NCBI RefSeq assembly: GCF_009184635.1 | Contig: NZ_WELI01000003.1 | Span: 620,001-684,000, forward strand | Direction: 5' to 3' | From: Rudanella paleaurantiibacter | GTDB taxonomy: Bacteria > Bacteroidota > Bacteroidia > Cytophagales > Spirosomataceae | DNA length: 64,000 nucleotides | Shown here: positions 34,536-42,726 of the stretch, one piece after another | Layout: every line of letters begins with the position of its first letter | How positions within the stretch are numbered: position 1 is the stretch's first letter | Translations under genes and position numbers: made by a program | Notes under the pieces: generated by a model | The model's input: only the letters and a program-made list of their open reading frames with translations | The model's database searches: none | Told to the model about the DNA's origin: nothing

Positions 34536-36766
34536 AGCGTTTTGAGTCTAAATCCTACATAAACCATGGCCCCGGTGATAGGCCCCCAAACCCGGCTTGC
34601 CGCATCGAAGTTGGGGCCAAACGGCATATCAGCGTGCATAATGGGGTCGAGCTGCCGAAACCCGGTCAGGTTTTCGCCCCCAATGTAGAGTTCGAGTCCA
34701 TTGCGGAACGTCCGCGAGACCTGAGCGTTCAGATTGGCAAAGCCGGGCGCCCGGTCGGTGCGCATATTGGCATAGCCGGGGTGTAGGTAGCCATCAGCCA
34801 TGTACGGAATCCGCTTAGGTCCGTTCCATTGGAGCGTGGCATCGAACTTCCACTTGTCGTACGGCAGAGCGTAGCCAACGTTGAACAACACCCGGTCGCG
34901 GCTCACCATCATACGCTCCAGCAAAACCGACTCCCCAAAGGCAGCCCCCAGCGACTGCCGCACATCGAACAAACGGTAGGCGGCTTTCACTTCCATCCGC
35001 CGAATCGGCTGCAGGTTTAACTCAGCCTGAAAACTGTTGGCGAACGATTTACCCTGAAGCTGGTAGAAATTGATCTGACGCGGATGCTCCAGGTCGACCA
35101 CCATCTGCTGGGTGAAGTTGGTGCGGAAATAATCGAGAATAAAACTGGCTTTGTTGCCGAACATCAAAAACTCATTAGTCAGGCCCAGACCGTAGTTCCA
35201 GGATACCTCGGGTCGGAGTGGGCTACGGAAAAATACCTCCCGTGAGCTAACGAAATACCCAAAGTTCTCCGCCATCAGGTTGGGTACCCGAAAGCCACGC
35301 CCGGCCGAAGCACGGGCTGTTATGACATTGTGAATATGATATTTGGCATGTACCCGTGGCGACCATTGCGCACCGTACAGATTGTGAACGTCGATCCGGT
35401 TACCCACTACGAGCGCAAATCGCTCCGGGTAGGTGTAGGTGTACTCAAAAAAGGCACCTGGCACTGATTCGGTCCGGTTGGTGGGTAGCAACTTTTGCTT
35501 GTAGCTTTCATTGTACCGGTCGAGCATATAACTCACCCCCGTTTTAAACGTGTGGTTCGTATTGTCGATAATGGACTGGTAAATGAGATTTGCGTACACC
35601 ATCTGCTGATTGCCCGAGTACGGTGCAAACCCAAAGCGAGCATCCTGCTCATGGTTCAACGCGTTCAGAATCAGACCCAGCCCCCGGTAGGGCTTGTCAG
35701 GGTACAGACGGGCCATTTTTGAGAAAAACTCAAGCCGTTTTGTCCCATTGGTAAATTCGTACTTCGGTCCATTTACGGCCGCTACCTGTCCCCCTTCGCG
35801 GTCTTCGTACAGGGCTTTAAAACCAAACTGCGCCATAAACCGCTCACTATTGTACTTCCAGCGATTAATAGCGTTGTACTGCCGGTACATGGGCAGATCG
35901 AGGAAGTTGTCGCCGTTCTGGTCAATCCGAGTCCGTAGCGCGCTCACGTGCCCCAGGCCCCCTACGCTCCATTTTTTCGACAGCGCGCGCGATACGTTTA
36001 CGTTGCCCTCAACCCGACCAAACGTGTTGGCGTAGCCGTTCAGTAACCATTGGGTACGCTCGGTTTCGGCTTTGAAATCGGGCTTTTGCAGTTCGATATT
36101 GAGAGCACCGGTCATTCCTTCGTACCCGTTCACCACCGAACCTACTCCCTTGCCCACGTCGATACTGGTAATCCAAGTGCCGGGAATGTAGCTCATGCCG
36201 AACGTACTGGCCAGGCCCCGGATATTCGGGATATTTTCAACGTTAGTTTGTACATACTGCCCCCCCAGCCCCAGAAACTGAATCTGACGGGCACCGGTCA
36301 CGGCGTCGCTGTACGACACACTCACCGACGCATTCGTTTCAAAACTTTCGGAGAGGTTGCAACAGGCTGCTTTGGCCAGCGTGCGCTGGGTGAGCACCTC
36401 CGTCTGAATCGGATTGAGCCGATCTATTTGGGTAGTTCCTCCGGCCGAAACAACCACTTCTTTAAGAGTGGTTTCGGCGCGCAGTGTTACGCGGATCTCG
36501 GCAGACGGATCGCTGATGGTAACTGTATCTGGCTTGTAGCCTACGTAACTGATTACGAGTCGAGATTGCCCCTCGGGCTGGGTAAGCTGAAACCGGCCGA
36601 CCGAGTCGGTAGCCGTACCCGTGGTTGTACTACTCCAATACACATTGGCGCCTACCAGTGGTACGGGTTTGTTGGCAACCGTTTCGAATACGGTGCCCTG
36701 AATGGTCTGGGCCCACGACGTGGCCGACAGGCCTATAAATAAGCCTATAATGAGAAGATAACGCAT
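34532..36766 (-). CDS. TonB-dependent receptor of the metal module
   Basis: A 744-residue outer membrane receptor. It has a signal peptide (1-20), a carboxypeptidase-D-like domain (about 22-110; QTIQGTVFETVANKPVPLVG), a plug with KEVVVSAGG and a rare AACCNL cysteine pair near the plug start, then the barrel. It lacks SusC features such as a SusD partner. Neighbours with HMA, CxxC and His-rich proteins suggest import of a metal complex or a metal-regulated ligand. The ATG at 36766 gives a proper signal peptide; the ORF continues 21 residues further upstream. Confidence 0.92.
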   Translation of the reverse strand: MRYLLIIGLFIGLSATSWAQTIQGTVFETVANKPVPLVGANVYWSSTTTGTATDSVGRFQLTQPEGQSRLVISYVGYKPDTVTISDPSAEIRVTLRAETTLKEVVVSAGGTTQIDRLNPIQTEVLTQRTLAKAACCNLSESFETNASVSVSYSDAVTGARQIQFLGLGGQYVQTNVENIPNIRGLASTFGMSYIPGTWITSIDVGKGVGSVVNGYEGMTGALNIELQKPDFKAETERTQWLLNGYANTFGRVEGNVNVSRALSKKWSVGGLGHVSALRTRIDQNGDNFLDLPMYRQYNAINRWKYNSERFMAQFGFKALYEDREGGQVAAVNGPKYEFTNGTKRLEFFSKMARLYPDKPYRGLGLILNALNHEQDARFGFAPYSGNQQMVYANLIYQSIIDNTNHTFKTGVSYMLDRYNESYKQKLLPTNRTESVPGAFFEYTYTYPERFALVVGNRIDVHNLYGAQWSPRVHAKYHIHNVITARASAGRGFRVPNLMAENFGYFVSSREVFFRSPLRPEVSWNYGLGLTNEFLMFGNKASFILDYFRTNFTQQMVVDLEHPRQINFYQLQGKSFANSFQAELNLQPIRRMEVKAAYRLFDVRQSLGAAFGESVLLERMMVSRDRVLFNVGYALPYDKWKFDATLQWNGPKRIPYMADGYLHPGYANMRTDRAPGFANLNAQVSRTFRNGLELYIGGENLTGFRQLDPIMHADMPFGPNFDAASRVWGPITGAMVYVGFRLKTL

Positions 36767-36840
36767 GATGGTTGAGAATGGGTAAAACAAAAACAGCCCG
36801 TATCCAGACGGATACCGGCATTTGCACATTCATCAACGAT

Positions 36841-37287
36841 CTATATCAGGAAGCTTTGCACCAGTGCCAGCAATTGGCGGCCATGGGCGGCAGGAGGGGC
36901 ATTGGGGGCATGAATGACAACTGACTCATCCTGAGAAAACATCCAGTTGAGGAGAGCCGTAACCAGCGTTGTTACACTCGTAACAACCGCTTCTGCCATT
37001 ATTTTGAAGAACTTGGCTACTAACTGACTCAACGACGAGCCAATGTCAACTTTCTCGTAGCGTTGTTCTTCCTGGCAGCAATCCGCTTTTTTAACAACGG
37101 GCTGTGCCGAAGCAGGCTGAGCTTTGGCTGTGGGGCAACCCACACAACCTGTTTTTTCAGCGCCTACCAATGAAATTTTCTTGCCCCGCATCTGGCACGA
37201 GTGCTCAACGAGCCCAAAACCTGTACTACTCAGTAGTACGACTACGGCCATCAGCACATTGACAATACGGAACAATTGGCGTTTCAT
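36841..37287 (-). CDS. HYC_CC_PP-like small exported protein
   Basis: A 148-residue protein with a hydrophobic N-terminus (about 8-27). It has the motif layout for which the HYC_CC_PP group is named: an H-x-C (EHSCQ), a CxxC (CVGC), a CC pair (DCCQEE) and a PP near the C-terminus (PNAPP). Here the first motif is HSC rather than HYC. The cysteines suggest metal or redox chemistry. It leads the metal module, 74 bases before the TonB receptor gene. Function is unknown. Confidence 0.75.
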   Translation of the reverse strand: MKRQLFRIVNVLMAVVVLLSSTGFGLVEHSCQMRGKKISLVGAEKTGCVGCPTAKAQPASAQPVVKKADCCQEEQRYEKVDIGSSLSQLVAKFFKIMAEAVVTSVTTLVTALLNWMFSQDESVVIHAPNAPPAAHGRQLLALVQSFLI

Positions 37288-37294
37288 AATGGGC

Positions 37295-37326
37295 CAAATG
37301 TAAAAATAAGATTAAATGAAAGCAAA
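37295..37326 (-). promoter_or_regulatory. Full -33/-7 promoter candidate of the metal module
   Basis: On the minus strand, TTTG at 37326-37323 is followed after 20 bases by TACATTTG at 37302-37295. This matches both halves of the Bacteroidota consensus at near-ideal spacing. The start of transcription should fall within a few bases of the ATG at 37287, implying a leaderless or nearly leaderless mRNA. Confidence 0.6.
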
Positions 37327-37363
37327 TTTTTCGCGCAAACGGTAGGTGTATCTGTTTACAAAA

Positions 37364-37392
37364 AAGAAAGATCGCCAGGGGCGATCTTTCTT
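37364..37392 (-). terminator. Intrinsic terminator after SusD
   Basis: AAGAAAGATCGC at 37364-37375 pairs with GCGATCTTTCTT at 37381-37392. On the minus strand it is followed by a run of Us (A-run at 37358-37365). It lies 26 bases after the SusD stop at 37418, so it ends the SusC-SusD transcript before the metal module promoter. Confidence 0.88.
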
Positions 37393-37417
37393 CCGTTTGA
37401 CAGTAATCGGATCAATC

Positions 37418-39166
37418 TTAGTATCCTGGGTTCTGCTTCAGCACGTCTTTACCCTGAATATCGATCTGAGCCTGCGGAATGGGCAGTAACTCATCCTGAC
37501 CAGCGGTGAACGTAGCACCACCCAGCGTAGTTGGCAGACGCGACGCAGCGCCTTCGTACTGCAGGTACGCGTTCAGCGTTTGTGCAGCAATACCCCAGCG
37601 AACCAGGTCGAAGAAACGGTGTCCTTCGTCGCCCAGTTCCAGACGGCGCTCAAAACGCAGAGCTGCTGTAGCCGAAGCTTTGCTAGCAAATACCGATGCA
37701 GGGTACTCATTGATAACATACTTAGCAGCCGGCGTACCGCCCGTCCGGGTAACGAAACCAGCTGGGTTAGCCGCGCGGTTACGTACCATATTCACGTACT
37801 CACGAGCTTTAGTGAGCGAACCTACTTCGATTTCGCACTCAGCTGCCATCAACAGAACGTCAGCATACCGGATAATCGGTACGTTCAGAGCCGTATAGCC
37901 TGGCGTCCATGAGCTGTTATCCTGCAGTGAGCCACGGTCCGACTTGTAGTACGTAAACTTCTTCGGTGAGTATGGGCCACCGTTCGGCTGATTACGAATC
38001 CAGTCGGCACCTGGGTGGTCCATCCAGTCGAGGTAAGGAATACCCCGGCGACCTACCGTGTGGTCGAGACGTGGGTCAAGGTTACCTGCATCCGGCGTAA
38101 AGGCGTCCTTCGACAGCACACCCATATCGTTTTTCACGGCATTGGCTGCTGAGTTGTACGAACCGTCGAGCAGAGGCAGACCGTTGGCATCGGTACGGAA
38201 CGAGTTCACGTACTCGAAGCTGGGCTGGTTAAAGCCGCAGCAGTTACCCGGACCGTTCGGACCCGTGTTGTACGGATAGTTCAGGTCAAACTCAGGGTTG
38301 GCGTTGTTTACGTTACCCGTGTTGGCAGCTGCCTGAATAGCGAATACTGACTCTTCGTTGTTGTCGTTCGACGCCTTGAACAGGTCAGCATACTTCGGCA
38401 CCAGGCCGTACTTCTTACCGTTCGACGTTTTACCGTTAGCAATGATCAGATCGAACAGAGCTTTTGCATCAGCATACTTCTTCTGATACAAGTACACTTT
38501 AGCCAGCTGAGCAGCCGCGCCCCACTTGTTGATCCGGCCAGCCGCCGACTGGGTTTCGGGCAGGTTCTCGTAAGCGAACTTAGCGTCGGCTTCGATTTTT
38601 GGCCACAACTCCTGATCGTTTTTCACTTTCTCGATACCGGTACCGTAATCAACCGTCTCGTCAATGTACGGTGTGTTACCGTACAGACGCTTCAGGTCGA
38701 AGTAATACAGAGCACGGAGGAAGCGCGTTTCAGCAGTTATCCGCTTCTTTTCGTCGGCCGACATATCAGCAGGCGCGTTCTTGAGCAGGTTCAGTGTGGT
38801 GTTACACCGGGCGATACCTTCGTACTTCCGCTGCCACGTACCCGCTACTTCACCGGTTGAGATGGTCTCAAAGCGCTGAATGGGGTTGATCGACGAGAAG
38901 TCACCGGGGTCAGTTCCTTTGTTGGCATCGCCACCGCGGATACCACCCCACACCCAGTTCGAGAAAGATGCCAGACGGTCACCACGACCGTTCAGAATCG
39001 AATATGCACCGATCAGTGAGCCTTCGATACCGGCTTTTGAGCTCAACTGCGCTTGCGCCAGCTGACCCGTAACGGGCACCTCCAGAAACGTATCTTTACA
39101 CGAAACAGTTGCCAAACTCAGGGTCGTTGCGGCACCCAGAATAAAGAGTTTTTTATTGTGTCTCAT
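37418..39166 (-). CDS. RagB/SusD-family nutrient uptake outer membrane lipoprotein
   Basis: A 582-residue lipoprotein with signal peptide and lipobox TVSC (Cys23). It follows the canonical RagB/SusD pattern: CKDTFLEVPVTGQL, an AYSILNGRGD helix pair, AETRFLRALYYFDLKRLYG, the TPR-like core and a C-terminal ALRFERRLELGDEGHRFFDLVRWG and LLPIPQAQID. It lies 47 bases downstream of SusC. The gene favours a narrow codon set, as does its partner, hinting at strong expression. Confidence 0.96.
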   Translation of the reverse strand: MRHNKKLFILGAATTLSLATVSCKDTFLEVPVTGQLAQAQLSSKAGIEGSLIGAYSILNGRGDRLASFSNWVWGGIRGGDANKGTDPGDFSSINPIQRFETISTGEVAGTWQRKYEGIARCNTTLNLLKNAPADMSADEKKRITAETRFLRALYYFDLKRLYGNTPYIDETVDYGTGIEKVKNDQELWPKIEADAKFAYENLPETQSAAGRINKWGAAAQLAKVYLYQKKYADAKALFDLIIANGKTSNGKKYGLVPKYADLFKASNDNNEESVFAIQAAANTGNVNNANPEFDLNYPYNTGPNGPGNCCGFNQPSFEYVNSFRTDANGLPLLDGSYNSAANAVKNDMGVLSKDAFTPDAGNLDPRLDHTVGRRGIPYLDWMDHPGADWIRNQPNGGPYSPKKFTYYKSDRGSLQDNSSWTPGYTALNVPIIRYADVLLMAAECEIEVGSLTKAREYVNMVRNRAANPAGFVTRTGGTPAAKYVINEYPASVFASKASATAALRFERRLELGDEGHRFFDLVRWGIAAQTLNAYLQYEGAASRLPTTLGGATFTAGQDELLPIPQAQIDIQGKDVLKQNPGY

Positions 39167-39213
39167 TGTGTGATTAAGTTGAAATGCGGGGTACTTACAT
39201 ACCCCTTTTGTTT

Positions 39214-42200
39214 TTAGAATGACAGAGAAACACCGCCCAGTACGCTACGAGTAATTGGGTAGTTTCCTACATCAATACCAAAGTTAGTATCAGCGTTACC
39301 ACCTACGCTTGGGTCAAGACCCTGGTACTTCGTGATCGTGAACAGGTTGTTCGTTGATACGAATACGCGCAGACGCTGCAATTTGATTTTGTTCAGAATG
39401 CTGCTTGGCAGGTTGTAGCCAAACGACAGGTTCTGCATCCGGAAGTACGAACCGTCTTCTACGTAGTACGAGTTCGACTGGGTGTTGGTGCTGAAGTTCG
39501 AAGCAGATTCGAAAATGGGCACAGTACCACCGGTGTTCTCAGGTGACCATGAGTCACGTACGCGGGCGCTGATAGCTGCACCGGCAAACGATGGGTAGAA
39601 GTCGGTGAACCACTTCGATACGTTGAAGATCTTGTTACCGATTGAGGTGTAACCATACATTTCAACGTCGAAACCACGATACGTAAAGCGTAGGTTCAGA
39701 CCACCCGTGAATTTCGGAACGGGGCTACCGAGGTAGGTACGGTCGTTCGCATCGATAACACCATTGCCATCAATATCAGCATACCGGAAACGGCCTGGAG
39801 CGGCACCTTCCTGCTTCGGAGCAGCGTCTACTTCAGCTTTGCTCTGGAATAAGCCCATCACCTGATAGCCATAGAACGCTGACAGTGAGTAGCCCAACTG
39901 GTTCCGAATCGGGTTGATACCCCGGAAACCTGGGTTTACAGTAGTCAGGTAAGTCAGACCCGGAGCAAGGTACTCAATTTTGTTGCTCAGGGTGCTGGCA
40001 GTAATGTTCGCTTCGTACCCTACTTCGGCACCGATTTTACCACGGGTAATTACCTGAAGGTCAATACCCTGGTTACGCATTTTACCAATGTTTACCGATG
40101 GAGCCGAAGCGTATGTACCGATTACGTCAGGAATAGGCACCTGGAACAGAAGGTCCTTGGTGTCTTTCCGCCAGATGTCGAGGATAACTTCCAGGCGGTT
40201 GTTGAAGAACGAACCATCGAAACCGATGTTGCTCGTGATCGAGGTCTCCCACTTAGCATCGGGGTTACCGATCCGTGAGCGGTAATAACCGTCAACCGTG
40301 CTTGAGTTCGAACCGTTGATATCGTAGGCTGAGTTGCCGAGGTTAGCGGCATACAAGCTGTACTGGTTAGCTGGGTCAACGTTGTTTGAGTTACCCATCA
40401 AACCATAACCACCCCGTACTTTGAACTCAGTCACCCACGGGAGGTCTTTCATGAACTCTTCTGACGACATCCGCCATGCTACCGAAGCAGCCGGGAACAC
40501 ACCATAGCGGTTGTTGGCACCGAAACGGCTTGAACCGTCGCGACGAATCACACCCGTTACGATATACTTATCGTTGTAGATGTAGTTCAAACGACCGAAC
40601 AGTGAGTAGAAGTTAACCCCTTTGAACTGACCGCTGTTTACCTGACGGCCTGTTGAAGCCACCGTGCTCAGCGTGATGTAGTTCGGGTCAGTAGAGAATG
40701 GGTTCTGTCCGTTACCATTGATGTTGCGACCAACACCCGTGTTCAGGGCTTCCTGACCCACAATTACGTCAACGCCGTGTACACCGAACTTACGCTTGTA
40801 AGCCGCCGTGTTGGTCAACACCCAGGCAAATGAATAGCCACCACCTTCGTTGTAGCCAAATGCTGAGTTGTTCTCCGAGTTTTCGTACTGCAAACGCGTG
40901 TAGCCATAGTTGTAGAAGCTACCGTACTGACCACCCACCGTGCTACGCAGGGTCAGGTTTTCGATCGGATCAACTTCGAGGTAAATGTTACCAAAGCCCA
41001 GCGTGTTGAAACCACGGTTGTTGGCCAGACCCTGACGGCCGGCTACCGGGTTACGTGGGTTGTTGAAGCCTTTGGCAGCCGTACCCGCATATCCACCGAA
41101 CTCGTCGTACACCGGAATGATTGAAGGCATACGGAAAGCCTGCAGAATGTCGTTTTCGTCGGCAGCTACACCCTGACCGTTACCAGCACCGCCCTGACCT
41201 AATACAGACAGGTACGTAAACTGAACGTTCTCACCAATCCGAACTTTCTTACCCAGATCAAATTCTGAGTTAGCCCGGAATGAGTAGCGCTTGAAGTCGT
41301 TGTTCAGAAGGATACCCTGCTGATTCTGAGCGCTCAGACCAATGTAGAAACGGCTTCCTTCGCCACTGCCGGTAAAGCCCAGACCATGACGCTGTACAGC
41401 GGCTACCCGCGTAACGGCATCGTACCAGTCGGTACCTTCTTTGTTGGCCCGAACTACCTGATAGATAGCACCAGCCGCTGGGTTGATGTTATACTTCAAC
41501 CGCTCAGCCGCCAGATCAACGCTACCTACTACACCTGCACGACCCCCTACGTTAATGAAGTCAGGGATAACCGGTGTAGCACCCGTACCAAATTGTGGGT
41601 GGCTGTAAGCAGGAGCTGTTCCGTTCTGGAACGCCGTGTTGCGGAACTGACGCCAGGTCCAATCGGCAAACTCAGTTGGCTTCAACATCTCCTGGCCTTT
41701 GCCCGGATCGGTTGCACCAATCTGACCGTCGTACGTTACCTGCAATTTCTTGGGTGTCTTCGAGCCCTTCCGGGTCGTAATAACGATAACGCCGTTGGCA
41801 GCACGCGCACCGTAGATCGACGCAGCCGCAGCGTCTTTCAGTACGGTGGTTGTCTCCACGTCGTCAGGCGCTACGAAGTTCACCGAACCAACAGGCACCC
41901 CGTCTACTACGTACAGAGGCTCGTTACCACCGAAGGCACCGAAACCCCGCACCCGTACCTGGCTGTTGGTACCCGGCTGACCGTTGGTAATAACCGTCAC
42001 ACCCGAAACGCGGCCCTGGAGCTGCTGCTCTACGTTACCCGAAGGCTGCGCCTGCAGTGCCCGCGCTTTTACCGTCGAAACGGCACCGGTTACGGTACGC
42101 CGATCGTCAGTGGTATAACCCGTTACAACAACTTCCGACAGAGCGGTTGCATCGTCTTCGAGGGTAATGTTCACTTCAGAGCGGTTACCTACTGCTACTT

Positions 42201-42459
42201 CCTGGCCTTTGTAACCGATTGCAGAAATAACAAGTACCGGGTTTGCGCCCCGCAGGTTCAACGCGTACGCACCGTTTGCATCGGTGGTCGTACCAGTCGT
42301 TGTTCCCTTAATCACAATGTTCACCCCAGGAACGGGGCCATCAGCACCGGTGATTTTCCCAGTAATCCGGCGGTCCTGGGCCATCACCACAATGCTACTG
42401 AACAGCATCAGTGTGCATAACAGCGCAGCCTGAGATAGCCTGTAGAGAGTTGTTCTCAT
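39214..42459 (-). CDS. SusC/RagA-family TonB-linked outer membrane protein
   Basis: A 1081-residue transporter. The signal peptide is about residues 1-27 (ending VMAQD), followed by a carboxypeptidase-D-like domain (RITGKITGADGPVPGVNIV), the TonB box/plug region with EVVVTGYTTDDRRTVTGAVS, and the SusC signature LYVVDGVPVGSVNF with DAAAASIYGARAANGVIVITT. The barrel ends in SVLGGVSLSF. No STN domain and no sigma/anti-sigma pair lies beside it. It is divergent from an FG-GAP/ASPIC lipoprotein with about 267 bases between. Confidence 0.96.
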   Translation of the reverse strand: MRTTLYRLSQAALLCTLMLFSSIVVMAQDRRITGKITGADGPVPGVNIVIKGTTTGTTTDANGAYALNLRGANPVLVISAIGYKGQEVAVGNRSEVNITLEDDATALSEVVVTGYTTDDRRTVTGAVSTVKARALQAQPSGNVEQQLQGRVSGVTVITNGQPGTNSQVRVRGFGAFGGNEPLYVVDGVPVGSVNFVAPDDVETTTVLKDAAAASIYGARAANGVIVITTRKGSKTPKKLQVTYDGQIGATDPGKGQEMLKPTEFADWTWRQFRNTAFQNGTAPAYSHPQFGTGATPVIPDFINVGGRAGVVGSVDLAAERLKYNINPAAGAIYQVVRANKEGTDWYDAVTRVAAVQRHGLGFTGSGEGSRFYIGLSAQNQQGILLNNDFKRYSFRANSEFDLGKKVRIGENVQFTYLSVLGQGGAGNGQGVAADENDILQAFRMPSIIPVYDEFGGYAGTAAKGFNNPRNPVAGRQGLANNRGFNTLGFGNIYLEVDPIENLTLRSTVGGQYGSFYNYGYTRLQYENSENNSAFGYNEGGGYSFAWVLTNTAAYKRKFGVHGVDVIVGQEALNTGVGRNINGNGQNPFSTDPNYITLSTVASTGRQVNSGQFKGVNFYSLFGRLNYIYNDKYIVTGVIRRDGSSRFGANNRYGVFPAASVAWRMSSEEFMKDLPWVTEFKVRGGYGLMGNSNNVDPANQYSLYAANLGNSAYDINGSNSSTVDGYYRSRIGNPDAKWETSITSNIGFDGSFFNNRLEVILDIWRKDTKDLLFQVPIPDVIGTYASAPSVNIGKMRNQGIDLQVITRGKIGAEVGYEANITASTLSNKIEYLAPGLTYLTTVNPGFRGINPIRNQLGYSLSAFYGYQVMGLFQSKAEVDAAPKQEGAAPGRFRYADIDGNGVIDANDRTYLGSPVPKFTGGLNLRFTYRGFDVEMYGYTSIGNKIFNVSKWFTDFYPSFAGAAISARVRDSWSPENTGGTVPIFESASNFSTNTQSNSYYVEDGSYFRMQNLSFGYNLPSSILNKIKLQRLRVFVSTNNLFTITKYQGLDPSVGGNADTNFGIDVGNYPITRSVLGGVSLSF

Positions 42460-42519
42460 GTACCTTGATGTTTTTTAAGGTTGGAATTAATTGGTAAAAC
42501 GGCATTTATACTCACCACG

Positions 42520-42551
42520 CAAAAGTAAAACATCTGAAGCCCATACTCGAA
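42520..42551 (-). promoter_or_regulatory. Promoter candidate for SusC-SusD
   Basis: On the minus strand TACTTTTG (42527-42520) fits TAnnTTTG about 60 bases before the SusC ATG. TTCG at 42551-42548, 20 bases further upstream, matches three of four -33 bases. The rest of the 42460-42726 spacer is AT-rich with T and A runs, which may aid promoter opening. Confidence 0.5.
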
Positions 42552-42726
42552 CTTTTTTTTAATATTTTCTTTTTTTAATCCCATCTAAAACTGTTCATAA
42601 AAAATGTGACTGACAGCCAACTTATTGGCCTTGAAATGCCTACAGGCTCGTTTTTGGCCTTTTTTGTGTTAGGATGATTGCTATTTTTTTTTGTAGTTTG
42701 CTCTCAGATTTTGTTCTTCATTACTC

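Noticed and set aside
41386-42420. A 344-codon plus-strand frame opposite the second SusC
   Set aside because: Antisense to an unmistakable SusC N-terminal region; translation is Arg/Thr-rich without domain features.
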